Shown piece after piece: positions 1 to 6,344 of a stretch of 8,967 nt of DNA (its first letter is position 1; every line of letters starts with the position of its first letter). The stretch is from an uncultured Clostridia bacterium (GTDB taxonomy: Bacteria > Bacillota > Clostridia > RUG12999). Where the stretch lies: the NCBI GenBank assembly GCA_938005345.1, contig CALLNG010000011.1, positions 1-8,967 on the forward strand. Direction: 5' to 3'. Position numbers and translations under genes: made by a program. The notes beneath the pieces were generated by a model. That model was given only the letters and a program-made list of their open reading frames with translations. It ran no database searches and was not told the origin of the DNA.

Positions 1-124
1 TAAATTGCAAAACACAGCCCTACCAAAATAAAACAATCAGCTACTATTTGCAGGATATCCGCTGGAAGTGGCAGGCTTCGCCCGGCGCGCCGTGCTGCTC
101 CCTTGCGGCCTAGCAGCTGCGGTA

Positions 125-170
125 CTTTGCGCGTCCATAAAACCATGGCACGGTTTATGGACGCGCAAAG
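125..170. repeat. Long intergenic inverted repeat (hairpin)
   Basis: The left arm (125-144) and right arm (152-170) are complementary over about 19 bp, with one extra A in the left arm and a 7-nt loop (ATGGCAC). The stem starts CTTTGCGCGTCC. No T-run follows on either strand, so it is not a standard intrinsic terminator. It may be a dispersed intergenic palindrome or an RNA 3' end structure for a gene left of the window. The rest of 1-206 shows no convincing gene; a weaker 6-bp inverted repeat (GCTGCT/AGCAGC, 94-99 and 112-117) lies just upstream. Confidence 0.7.
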
Positions 171-206
171 ATTCATGATGTTCATGCCCTCTCAATAAAA
201 AACATC

Positions 207-233
207 AAAAAAAGAGACCCCTTGTGGAGTCTC
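207..233 (-). terminator. Intrinsic terminator of tRNA-Pro
   Basis: Read on the minus strand, GAGACTCC and GGGGTCTC form an 8-bp stem (one T-G pair) with an ACAA loop, followed by seven T residues (A-run at 207-213 on the plus strand). It begins about 10 nt after the encoded CCA of the tRNA, the usual placement for a single-gene tRNA unit. Confidence 0.85.
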
Positions 234-243
234 CTCTTTTTGA

Positions 244-319
244 TGGTCGGAGTGACAGGACTTGAACCTGCGGCCTCTTGACCCCCAGTCAAGCACGCTA
301 CCAGCTGCGCTACACCCCG
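244..319 (-). tRNA. tRNA-Pro (anticodon GGG)
   Basis: The minus strand folds as a 76-nt cloverleaf including an encoded 3' CCA. The 7-bp acceptor stem is CGGGGTG/CACTCCG with one G-U pair. The anticodon stem CTTGA/TCAAG encloses the 7-nt loop CTGGGGG, which gives anticodon GGG (plus-strand 284-286). The T arm is GCAGG-TTCAAGT-CCTGT. The D arm AGCTGGTA segment is typical of proline tRNAs. GGG decodes CCC and CCU. The gene stands alone with its own promoter and terminator, and no integrated element is visible at its 3' end. Confidence 0.96.
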
Positions 320-349
320 AAATAATAGTATTTATGCTGTTACCAATCT

Positions 350-378
350 ATTATAACATAAAAAAAACAGTTTGAAAA
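350..378 (-). promoter_or_regulatory. Promoter of tRNA-Pro
   Basis: On the minus strand a perfect TATAAT (350-355) is preceded, after a 17-nt spacer, by TTTTCA (373-378), which matches TTGACA at four of six positions. The start point would fall about 20-25 nt before the tRNA 5' end. Confidence 0.7.
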
Positions 379-448
379 GCCCTATTTTTAAAAAAATTTA
401 AAAATTTGGCAATTCAGCTGAAATTCCGCAAAAATTAATGAAAAAAGC

Positions 449-477
449 TTGCATTAAATACACAAATATGGTATAAT
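449..477 (+). promoter_or_regulatory. Sigma-A promoter of the stalk/PepSY gene
   Basis: TTGCAT (449-454), a 17-nt spacer and a perfect TATAAT (472-477), with an extended -10 TGG just before it. The predicted start near 484 gives a leader of about 70 nt before the ATG at 557. Confidence 0.85.
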
Positions 478-556
478 TTAAATGATGTCGAAAGAAAAAA
501 AGGAAGGACACAAACAGACGCACAAAGAGAAACAGTAGAAATGGAGTGAAAGGCAG

Positions 557-1375
557 ATGAAAAAGAACATAACTTGGCTAGCGGCAGGCGCGTTATGCGT
601 GGTCAGCCTCGGAATCGGCGCGGCAGCGTCCGGCATCATTACCAGTATCCAGGCAGAACTCCGCCCGGATTTTACCATCACAATAGACGGAGAGAAACAA
701 ACCTTCCGCAATGTAAACGGCGACATCGTGGAGCCAATTTTATATGAAGGTACAACATATCTTCCAGTTCGGGCCATTGGCGAACTGATGGGGAAAACGG
801 TATATTGGTATGAAGATGAAAAACGCATTGACCTCAAGACGGAGAGCAGTACTGTAACAGATGCCGATGTGATTGTGCCGGGCGGCACAGGAACTAGCGG
901 GACAACTGGTACAACAACCGGTGGAAGTACCATAAGCGGTGGTGTGACACTGGATCAGGCCAAAGAGATTGCGTTGCAAAAGGCGGGGGTATCCTCTGCG
1001 GATGCCACGTTTGTGAAAACCAAACTGGACTATGACGATGGGCGTCAAATCTATGAAATTGAATTTATTGCAAACAACACAAAATATTCGGCGGACATTG
1101 TCAAATCAGACGGCGCCGTGGTCTCCTGGGAAGTGGAAGGACGGGGCGGCCAGACATCAGCCGGCGCTGGTATCAGTCTGGAGCAGGCTAAGGAAATTGC
1201 GCTGCAAAAGGCAGGCGTTTCTGCTTCCGATGTGACATTCACCAAATCCAAGGTGGACTATGAAAACGGGCGCCAGGTATATGACATTGAATTTCGCGTC
1301 AATCGAGTGGAATATTCAGCAGAAATTTTAGCATCGGACGGAACGGTTGTGTCCTGGGAAGTGGACCGCGACTAA
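557..1375 (+). CDS. Secreted/anchored stalk-domain protein with two PepSY repeats
   Basis: 272 residues. Residues 1-4 carry two lysines, and about 5-28 form a hydrophobic segment: a signal peptide or an N-terminal membrane anchor, so the protein acts outside the membrane. Residues ~38-93 (ITIDGEKQTF... through YLPVRAIGELMG and WYEDEKRIDL) match the copper amine oxidase N-terminal-like 'stalk' domain common in Firmicute surface proteins; no copper site is implied. A Gly/Thr/Ser linker (~105-129) leads to two PepSY-type domains, 130-194 and 206-270, each starting with a QAKEIALQKAGV helix and ending in VVSWEV. PepSY domains often bind or inhibit peptidases or act as extracytoplasmic sensors; the partner is unknown. 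GGAG at 543-546 with AAGG closer to the ATG supports this start. It is a single-gene unit with its own promoter and terminator. Confidence 0.85.
   Translation: MKKNITWLAAGALCVVSLGIGAAASGIITSIQAELRPDFTITIDGEKQTFRNVNGDIVEPILYEGTTYLPVRAIGELMGKTVYWYEDEKRIDLKTESSTVTDADVIVPGGTGTSGTTGTTTGGSTISGGVTLDQAKEIALQKAGVSSADATFVKTKLDYDDGRQIYEIEFIANNTKYSADIVKSDGAVVSWEVEGRGGQTSAGAGISLEQAKEIALQKAGVSASDVTFTKSKVDYENGRQVYDIEFRVNRVEYSAEILASDGTVVSWEVDRD
944..1366 (+). repeat. Tandem PepSY-domain duplication
   Basis: Codons 130-194 (944-1138) and 206-270 (1172-1366) align without gaps at an offset of 228 bp. By hand count 42 of 65 residues are identical, and the DNA is still visibly similar. This suggests an internal duplication within the gene rather than two separately acquired domains. 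Confidence 0.8.
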
Positions 1376-1395
1376 ACAGCCAAAAAATTAAACCA

Positions 1396-1432
1396 CCCGG
1401 GCAGGCTATTGCAAGGCTGCCCGGGATTTTTT
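1396..1432 (+). terminator. Intrinsic terminator of the stalk/PepSY gene
   Basis: A 9-bp GC-rich stem CCCGGGCAG (1396-1404) / CTGCCCGGG (1417-1425), then A and six T residues. It begins 20 nt after the stop codon. Confidence 0.93.
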
Positions 1433-1555
1433 GTCCTACCGTTCCTCCTATATTTGCCTGCGCCTTATCTCACTGCAAGGGTGGAATTCTACGGGCACTC
1501 CGCACTCTAGTCCACACCAGTGTGTAGCGGCAGGGACCCTTTGCGCTGGCGTGCA

Positions 1556-1561
1556 TATACT
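1556..1561 (+). promoter_or_regulatory. Possible -10 box for the 61-residue gene
   Basis: TATACT lies 36 nt before the ATG at 1598. No good -35 is seen at 16-18 nt spacing, so this is tentative. The gene sits between two terminators and must have its own promoter somewhere in 1433-1590. That stretch shows nothing else I can name beyond a short CACAC/GTGTG inverted repeat at 1513-1524. Confidence 0.3.
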
Positions 1562-1597
1562 AAGAAAGAGGAAGACGGCTTTGTGGGAGGGAGCGGT

Positions 1598-1783
1598 ATG
1601 AATGCATTTGAACTGACAATTTTGGTTACCGTGCTTGCTAATGTGATGGCGGAGGATCTGAGTAGCAGCCAACTGGAGTTTGCTTCCACTATGTTCAGCC
1701 AGCTCGGGGAAACGTTGGCCACCATTGCCCTGTACCGGGTGGACCAAAATGCTGATGTATCCCCAAAAAAAGAAAAACGTTGA
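1598..1783 (+). CDS. Small conserved-looking protein, 61 aa (DUF6774-like)
   Basis: The start at the ATG of 1598 is chosen over an upstream in-frame ATG at 1520 because GGGAGGGAG (1584-1592) sits just before it; nothing upstream of 1520 resembles a ribosome binding site. The 61-residue product has a hydrophobic N-terminal helix (FELTILVTVLANVMAEDLSS), a second helix (LEFASTMFSQLGETLATIAL) and a charged, lysine-rich tail. The two-helix pattern, with 'SQLGETLATIA' following 'LANVMAEDLS', recalls a family of small Clostridia proteins that I believe is labelled DUF6774; this comes from memory. Function is unknown. It has one strong terminator after its stop and no operon partner. Confidence 0.65.
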   Translation: MNAFELTILVTVLANVMAEDLSSSQLEFASTMFSQLGETLATIALYRVDQNADVSPKKEKR

Positions 1784-1820
1784 CTGCGGGAGCAAGAAAA
1801 GGGCATGCCGCAGTTTTTTT
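1783..1820 (+). terminator. Intrinsic terminator after the 61-residue gene
   Basis: ACTGCGG (1783-1789) pairs with CCGCAGT (1808-1814), and the T-run covers 1814-1820. The stem starts on the last base of the stop codon. The 18-nt loop is long but can close further. Confidence 0.8.
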
Positions 1821-1831
1821 GTTCAAATAAC

Positions 1832-1860
1832 TTGCAGTTTAGGAGGGATTGTGGTACAAT
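1832..1860 (+). promoter_or_regulatory. Strong sigma-A promoter upstream of the 32-residue ORF
   Basis: TTGCAG (1832-1837), a 17-nt spacer and TACAAT (1855-1860) with an extended TGG immediately before it. The predicted start is near 1867. The next candidate reading frame is at 1898, and no terminator is seen before the aldo/keto reductase at 2140. The promoter could therefore drive both, with a leader of about 270 nt. Confidence 0.75.
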
Positions 1861-1897
1861 TTTAAGAAAGGACTTACACAAACGGGGTGGTGTTGTA

Positions 1898-1996
1898 ATG
1901 GAACCATATAGCTCAGGGTTCGTTGCAGCAATTGAAAACGATTATAAAAAAGCAAATACCTGTGGTACAATCATTGGAATTAACAAAGCAGCCTGA
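1898..1996 (+). CDS. Possible small peptide, 32 aa
   Basis: An ATG at 1898 follows GGGGTGG (1884-1890) at 7-nt spacing and lies about 30 nt downstream of a strong promoter. The reading frame codes for a 32-residue product beginning MEPYSSGFVAAIENDYKK and ending in GTIIGINKAA, then TGA. It has no signal peptide or known motif and contains a single Cys. It could be a real small protein, a leader peptide for the reductase gene downstream, or chance. The placement is better evidence than the sequence itself. I do not recognise the family. After it, 1997-2139 contains only short inverted repeats (ATTGT/ACAAT at 2049-2060; TTTGT/ACAAA at 2068-2081) and no clear promoter or terminator. Confidence 0.4.
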   Translation: MEPYSSGFVAAIENDYKKANTCGTIIGINKAA

Positions 1997-2139
1997 ACAC
2001 AAACGCGCTGTTTATCTATAGGTTTTGGCAACAGATAGAAATAAAGTAATTGTACACAATCAGCCGGTTTGTGTGAACAAATGGATTCAGAGGAAAACAG
2101 GATGGCACGGGGTTTCGGCAGAAGGAAGGAGAGAGAATA

Positions 2140-3279
2140 ATGGAAAAACGGCGGTATCAGAAAACAGGTGCAGATATTTCACTTTTGGGGTTTGGTTGTA
2201 TGCGGCTGCCCAAGGTGGACCCCGAAAAGCAGGACATAGACGAGCAGCAGGCGGAGAAATTGATTCATTATGCGTACGAACAGGGTGTGAACTATTTTGA
2301 CACGGCGTATATGTACCACGGGGGACAATCAGAAACGTTTATTGGAAAAGCCCTGCGGTGTTATCCGCGGGACAGTTACTATTTGGCGGACAAAATGCCA
2401 GTGTGGATGGCGAAGACAAAAGAAGATGTACCGCGCATTTTTGAGCGTCAGCTGCAAAAGTGCGGCGTGGACTATTTTGATTTTTACCTGTGCCATTCCC
2501 TGACAAAGGAGCATTGGAAGAATCTAGAGGAATTTGGCGTGTATGATTACCTGATGGAGCAAAAACAGGCGGGCCGGATTCGCCAGCTGGGATTTTCCTT
2601 CCATAACAAACCGGCGCTGCTGGAAGAGATTGTACAAACGCATGAATGGGATTTTGCCCAGATTCAGCTGAACTATTTGGATTGGACCATGCAGGATGCC
2701 AAAGGGCAGTATGAAGTGCTGGAGCGGCACGGCCTGCCCTGCATTGTGATGGAGCCGGTACGGGGCGGCGCGCTGGCGGAGCTTTGCCCGGAAGCGGTTG
2801 CGCTGCTGAAGGAGGCAGAGCCAGAGCGGTCTGTGGCGTCCTGGGCCATTCGGTTTGCGGCGTCGCTGCCCAATGTGATGACGGTACTCAGCGGCATGGG
2901 CGCGCCGCAGCAGCTGCAGGATAATTTGCAGACCATGAATCCCTTTGTGCCGCTGACGCAACCGGACAAGGCGTTGCTGGAGCGCGCTTGTGCATTGTAT
3001 TTGAAGAGCAAAATGGTACCCTGTACGGCATGCCGGTATTGCATGGACTGTCCATCCGGTGTGGATATTCCGTTGATGTTTCACATTTTTAACGAATTTC
3101 GCCAGACGGAGGACAAAGAGGCAGCGCGCAGAGCGATGGAGCAGGCAGGCGAGGACAAGTGGGCGGAACATTGCATCGCGTGCGGCAAGTGCGCCCTGCA
3201 TTGCCCGCAGCATATTGATATTCCAAAGGAAATGGCAGAAGTGGCCCGGTGGACAAAGAAATGGTTTCCGCGCGGCTAA
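2140..3279 (+). CDS. Aldo/keto reductase with C-terminal [4Fe-4S] ferredoxin domain
   Basis: 379 residues; AAGGAG (2126-2131) at 8-nt spacing fixes the ATG. Residues 1-~275 form the TIM-barrel aldo/keto reductase domain, which reduces carbonyls with NAD(P)H. The catalytic tetrad is visible as D54 and Y59 (in FDTAYMYHGG), K85 (LADKMP) and H119 (LCHS). The C-terminal ~90 residues carry two cysteine clusters, CxxCxxCxxCP (C295, C298, C301, C304) and CxxCxxCxxxCP (C345, C348, C351, C355), as in ferredoxin-like domains holding two [4Fe-4S] clusters. This architecture is a standard anaerobe subfamily; its physiological substrate and electron donor are generally unassigned. It is followed after 47 nt by the AlkZ-related gene, probably in one transcript. 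The start and all key residues are intact. Confidence 0.93.
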   Translation: MEKRRYQKTGADISLLGFGCMRLPKVDPEKQDIDEQQAEKLIHYAYEQGVNYFDTAYMYHGGQSETFIGKALRCYPRDSYYLADKMPVWMAKTKEDVPRIFERQLQKCGVDYFDFYLCHSLTKEHWKNLEEFGVYDYLMEQKQAGRIRQLGFSFHNKPALLEEIVQTHEWDFAQIQLNYLDWTMQDAKGQYEVLERHGLPCIVMEPVRGGALAELCPEAVALLKEAEPERSVASWAIRFAASLPNVMTVLSGMGAPQQLQDNLQTMNPFVPLTQPDKALLERACALYLKSKMVPCTACRYCMDCPSGVDIPLMFHIFNEFRQTEDKEAARRAMEQAGEDKWAEHCIACGKCALHCPQHIDIPKEMAEVARWTKKWFPRG

Positions 3280-3326
3280 AACAGTAGTGGACAGCAGACA
3301 ACAAAAGAAAAAGGAGGGAATCGGTT

Positions 3327-4016
3327 TTGGACTTTCATGCAATTCATACATTTGATGATTTTTGTCCTGCGCTGCGGCAGGCGGGATTCTCGTTAGGCGG
3401 CCCGAACGACAAGGGTATCTTTTCACTCAGCCGCTACTATGGTCCGGGGGTAACATGGCATACGGGCGATCCCCAGACAGACCCATGGGAATGGCGGATG
3501 CGCAGCGTGGAGGAATGCCGGGACATGGCCTATGGAAATTTGTTTTTCCGCCGGGCTGGCTGGGTGACCTTGGATTGGTACCCCTATTTTGTTGCGGTAC
3601 GGCGGGAAGGCAAACCGCTGGAACAACTGTACCAGGAAGGGTACATCAGCCAAATAGCCTATGGCATTTACGGACTGATTCGGGAATATGGAGAAGTGTC
3701 TATGCACGAGATGAAAGTGTCGCTGAATATCACGCGGGAAACCCGCAGTGCATTTCAAGCAGCTCTCGTACATTTGCAAATGTTGCTGCTGATCACCGTT
3801 TGCGGCAGCCAGTATAAATGCGGCAAGAACGGGCAGCCCTACGGATGGCCCACTACGGTATTTTGCAGTGTGGAACGCTTTTTCGGAGGTACCGGCATTG
3901 CGGGCCAGGCGCAGGAAATCGGCAAGGAACGTGCTGCGCAGAAAATCGCTGGGCAGGTGCGTCTGCTCAATCCACAGGTGGAGGAACAGGTGTTGCAGGA
4001 GTTTATTTTTGGATAA
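3327..4016 (+). CDS. AlkZ-related protein (TTG start), role unassigned
   Basis: 229 residues. No ATG suits the start: AAGGAGGG (3311-3318) lies 8 nt before a TTG at 3327, so TTG initiation is called. The N-terminal half has a Trp/Tyr-rich pattern (TWHTGDPQTDPWEWR at ~43-57, then RDMAYGNLFF and WYPYFVAVR), which I associate with proteins annotated 'AlkZ-related' in Firmicutes. The middle (IAYGIYGLIREYGEVSMHEM, ~110-129) looks like a winged-helix segment as in the AlkZ/YcaQ DNA glycosylase fold. The catalytic Q-x-Q/Q-x-D motif of true AlkZ glycosylases is not visible near the N-terminus, so I do not claim glycosylase activity. It is probably cotranscribed with the reductase gene and ends before the shared terminator. 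The family name comes from memory. Confidence 0.65.
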   Translation: MDFHAIHTFDDFCPALRQAGFSLGGPNDKGIFSLSRYYGPGVTWHTGDPQTDPWEWRMRSVEECRDMAYGNLFFRRAGWVTLDWYPYFVAVRREGKPLEQLYQEGYISQIAYGIYGLIREYGEVSMHEMKVSLNITRETRSAFQAALVHLQMLLLITVCGSQYKCGKNGQPYGWPTTVFCSVERFFGGTGIAGQAQEIGKERAAQKIAGQVRLLNPQVEEQVLQEFIFG

Positions 4017-4037
4017 GTGCCCTTTAGTAGGGGAGGA

Positions 4038-4058
4038 ACCGACTGTCGGTCAGCTGAC
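4038..4058. repeat. Two overlapping small palindromes
   Basis: ACCGACTGTCGGT (4038-4050) and GTCAGCTGAC (4049-4058) overlap by two bases in the gap between the AlkZ-related stop and the terminator hairpin. Both are perfect apart from the central base of the first. They may be a protein-binding site or the remnant of a dispersed element; nothing in the window decides this. Confidence 0.5.
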
Positions 4059-4076
4059 ATGCGGTACATAAAACAT

Positions 4077-4130
4077 AGGCGCTCCCCCAAAAGAGCCGTT
4101 TACCAATACGGCTCTTTTGGGGGAGCGCCT
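4077..4130. terminator. Bidirectional terminator, perfect 23-bp hairpin
   Basis: Arms 4077-4099 and 4108-4130 are perfectly complementary around an 8-nt loop (TTACCAAT). The inner part, AAAAGAGCCGT...ACGGCTCTTTT, is a classical bidirectional terminator with A-run and T-run in the stem. An outer AGGCGCTCCCCC extension makes it unusually long. It lies between the plus-strand AlkZ-related gene (stop 4016) and the minus-strand flavoprotein gene (stop 4237), so it can end both transcripts. Confidence 0.88.
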
Positions 4131-4236
4131 GTTTATGAAAAGATTGTTTGGATGTACCTCGTTTGCTTGTTGCCCCGTCTAAACGGGATACTTCTTTCAT
4201 TGTACTTGACAAGGCCGCCCCTGTGTGCCATTGCAT

Positions 4237-5955
4237 CTACTGTCCCGCAGGCGTTTGCTGCTTCCATTCAATGCGTACGCCGCATGGATGCGTTGGCGCG
4301 TGGTCCGTCTGTCCACTGTAAACGGAGGAATAAAAATGGTATCCGCCCGACAGGTTGTAGCAATCAAAGCCGCGCTGTGCGAGTATGCGGCAGGCAAGAT
4401 AGCTGCGCAGCCCGCTGTGGCAGTTGACATAGACGGGCTTTTCCGGGTCCAGCTGTGCCAGATGGTGGCGCAGGCTGTCCAGTGGAATGTTGACCGCGCC
4501 GCTGATGTGCCCGCGCGCAAATTCTGCTGGGGTGCGCACGTCCAGCAGCGTGACCGACTCCCGCGGTAGGTCTGCCACATCATGCCAGTGGAACTGGCGT
4601 ACCAAACCGTCCAGTACGTTGCCCATCACAAATCCTGCCATGTTGACCGGGTCTTTTGCGGAGGAATAGGGCGGTGCATACGCCAACTCCAGCTCCGCTA
4701 AATCTGCCGCGTCCATACCAGCGCGAATGGCAGACGCTAACACGTCAATGCGTTTATCCACACCCTGGAATCCCACGATTTGCGCGCCCAGCAGCTTGCC
4801 AGTCTCGGGAGAAAACAGCACCTTGAGCGTCATGTTTTGCGCGCCGGGATAATAGGTGGCATGATCCGCCGAAAGCAGCACTACCTTGTCATAGGACAGG
4901 CCCGCTGCCTGCGCGGTTTTTTCGTTCAGTCCAGTGGACGCTGCCGTCATGCCGAACACGCGAACAATGGAAGAACCCTGTGTGCCGCGGTATGCACTAT
5001 CGCGCCCGCATATGTTGTCCGCCGCAATGCGCCCCTGTTTGTTCGCTGGGCCGGCCAAGGGCAAAAGTGTGGGCTGCTGGGAAACAAATTGGCGCACTTC
5101 CACCGCATCGCCCACTGCATAGATATCCGGGGCGGATGTTTTCATATGGTCATCTACCAAAATAGCGCCGCCGCGCCCCAACGCCAAACCTGCATCCGCC
5201 GCCAGTGCTGTGTCGGGCCGTACGCCCACCGCCAGCAGCACCAGGTCCGCGTTTCGCACCGCGCCGCCGTCAAACTGCGCCGCCATGCCCCACTCAGTTT
5301 CTTCCAGAGATTGCAGCGCAGCGCCCAGGTGTAGTTCCACGCCCTGCTCCTGGAGATAGGTCTGCACACTGCATGCCATGTCGTAATCCAGTGGGGCGAG
5401 AATTTGGGGCGCCAGTTCCGCCAGCGTCACCTGAAGGCCCAAATGCGTCAGGTTTTCCGCCATCTCCACACCAATGTATCCGCCGCCCACAACCAAAGCC
5501 GTCTTGGGCCGGCGGGACTGCACAAACGCGTGGATGCGCTCCGTGTCCTCTACTGTGCGCAGCGTAAACACACGGGAAGACTGCACGCCGGGGAGATCCG
5601 GCACCGCCGGGCGTGCGCCGGGGGAGAGAATCAACTTATCATATGATTCCGTATAGGTTTCGCCGTCCTCCAGCCGCCGCACCGTAACCGTATGCCCTAC
5701 CGGGTCAATGGCGACCGCTTCCTGCCGCGTGCGCACGTCAATGCCAAAGCGGCTGCGGAAACTTTCCGGCGTTTGCAGCGTCAGCGCGCTTTTTTGTGTA
5801 ATCACGCCGCCGACATAGTACGGGAGCCCACAGTTGGCATAGGACACATACCCGCTGCGCTCCAGCATGATAATCTCCGCGTGTTCATCCAACCGCCGCA
5901 GCCGTGCCGCTGCGCTCGCGCCCCCTGCCACGCCGCCTACAATGACGGCCTTCAT
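4237..5955 (-). CDS. CoA-disulfide reductase-type flavoprotein with rhodanese tail
   Basis: 572 residues. GGVAGGAS (7-14) is the FAD dinucleotide motif. NCGLPYY with C42 is the single redox cysteine of the CoA-disulfide reductase/NADH peroxidase-oxidase family. GGGYIGVEMAE (157-167) binds NAD(P)H, and DIYAVGDAV (277-285) is the second FAD motif. The dimerisation domain runs ~325-445 and includes AYAPPYSSAKDPVNM. Residues ~455-545 are a rhodanese domain with LLDVRTPAEF, GHISGAVNIP and the active-site loop CHSGLR (C512). Characterised fusions of this type reduce CoA disulfide, CoA persulfide or polysulfide with NAD(P)H. The substrate here is inferred. GAGGAG (5964-5969) at 8-nt spacing supports the ATG, which overlaps the thioredoxin stop by 4 nt, so translation is probably coupled. 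The tail after ~545 holds one extra Cys (C558). Confidence 0.93.
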   Translation of the reverse strand: MKAVIVGGVAGGASAAARLRRLDEHAEIIMLERSGYVSYANCGLPYYVGGVITQKSALTLQTPESFRSRFGIDVRTRQEAVAIDPVGHTVTVRRLEDGETYTESYDKLILSPGARPAVPDLPGVQSSRVFTLRTVEDTERIHAFVQSRRPKTALVVGGGYIGVEMAENLTHLGLQVTLAELAPQILAPLDYDMACSVQTYLQEQGVELHLGAALQSLEETEWGMAAQFDGGAVRNADLVLLAVGVRPDTALAADAGLALGRGGAILVDDHMKTSAPDIYAVGDAVEVRQFVSQQPTLLPLAGPANKQGRIAADNICGRDSAYRGTQGSSIVRVFGMTAASTGLNEKTAQAAGLSYDKVVLLSADHATYYPGAQNMTLKVLFSPETGKLLGAQIVGFQGVDKRIDVLASAIRAGMDAADLAELELAYAPPYSSAKDPVNMAGFVMGNVLDGLVRQFHWHDVADLPRESVTLLDVRTPAEFARGHISGAVNIPLDSLRHHLAQLDPEKPVYVNCHSGLRSYLACRILAQRGFDCYNLSGGYHFYSSVYSGQTDHAPTHPCGVRIEWKQQTPAGQ

Positions 5956-6263
5956 TTCAACATCTCCTCAACGGCTGCTTTGGGCTGTACGCCAACGGCG
6001 GTCTGCACGGGTTGGCCGTCTTTGAACAGCATGAGCGTTGGAATGCTCATCACACCGTAACGCTGTGCCAGTTCCGGTTCCTCATCGATATTGATTTTAC
6101 CGACGGTCACGCGGCCCGCCTGCTCCTCGGCGATTTCGTCCACAACGGGAGAAAACATGCGGCAGGGACCGCACCAGGGCGCCCAGAAATCCAGTAGCAC
6201 CGGACGGGTGGCGGAAAGCACTTCCGATTCAAAATTTTGTTTATGAATGGTTATAACTGACAT
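5952..6263 (-). CDS. trxA: Thioredoxin
   Basis: 103 residues, normal thioredoxin length. The active site WCGPC occupies residues 30-34 (C31, C34) in FWAPWCGPCRMF, and the cis-proline loop is SIPT (P75). KINIDEEPELAQRYGVMSIP and LFKDGQP follow the family pattern. It reduces protein disulfides in the cytoplasm. AAAGGAG (6273-6279) lies 9 nt before the ATG. It is the first gene of a two-gene unit with the CoA-disulfide reductase-rhodanese (ATGA overlap), which suggests a partner role in thiol or persulfide turnover. This is not necessarily the housekeeping thioredoxin. It is preceded by the Crp-type palindrome at 6345-6360. Confidence 0.96.
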   Translation of the reverse strand: MSVITIHKQNFESEVLSATRPVLLDFWAPWCGPCRMFSPVVDEIAEEQAGRVTVGKINIDEEPELAQRYGVMSIPTLMLFKDGQPVQTAVGVQPKAAVEEMLK

Positions 6264-6317
6264 AATAACAATCTCCTTTCTGATTATCCAATATGGTTAG
6301 TGTATTCGTTCGCTATT

Positions 6318-6323
6318 ATTCTA
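6318..6323 (-). promoter_or_regulatory. Probable -10 box of the thioredoxin operon
   Basis: TAGAAT on the minus strand. At 17-nt spacing the -35 hexamer is CAGATT, a very poor match, as expected for an activator-dependent promoter. With the start placed 7 nt downstream (near 6311), the palindrome at 6345-6360 is centred at -41.5. A competing GATAAT near 6283-6288 would place the start in the ribosome binding site and is less likely. Confidence 0.5.
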
Positions 6324-6344
6324 TGCCAAATTTGCGATAAAATC

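Noticed and set aside
244..319. tRNA-Pro as an integration site for a mobile element
   Set aside because: No integrase, no repeat of the tRNA 3' end and no phage-like gene is present in the window.
2049..2081. Small inverted repeats ATTGT/ACAAT and TTTGT/ACAAA as a second Crp/Fnr operator
   Set aside because: Neither fits TGTGA-N6-TCACA or TTGAT-N4-ATCAA, and 5-bp arms are expected by chance in AT-rich DNA.
2524..3426. 300-codon open frame on the minus strand
   Set aside because: It is antisense to the aldo/keto reductase, whose motifs are complete. The product is Cys/His/Arg-rich without domains, typical of a shadow frame.
4780..5334. 184-codon plus-strand frame opposite the flavoprotein
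   Set aside because: Antisense shadow of the CoA-disulfide reductase gene; no ribosome binding site or recognisable domain.
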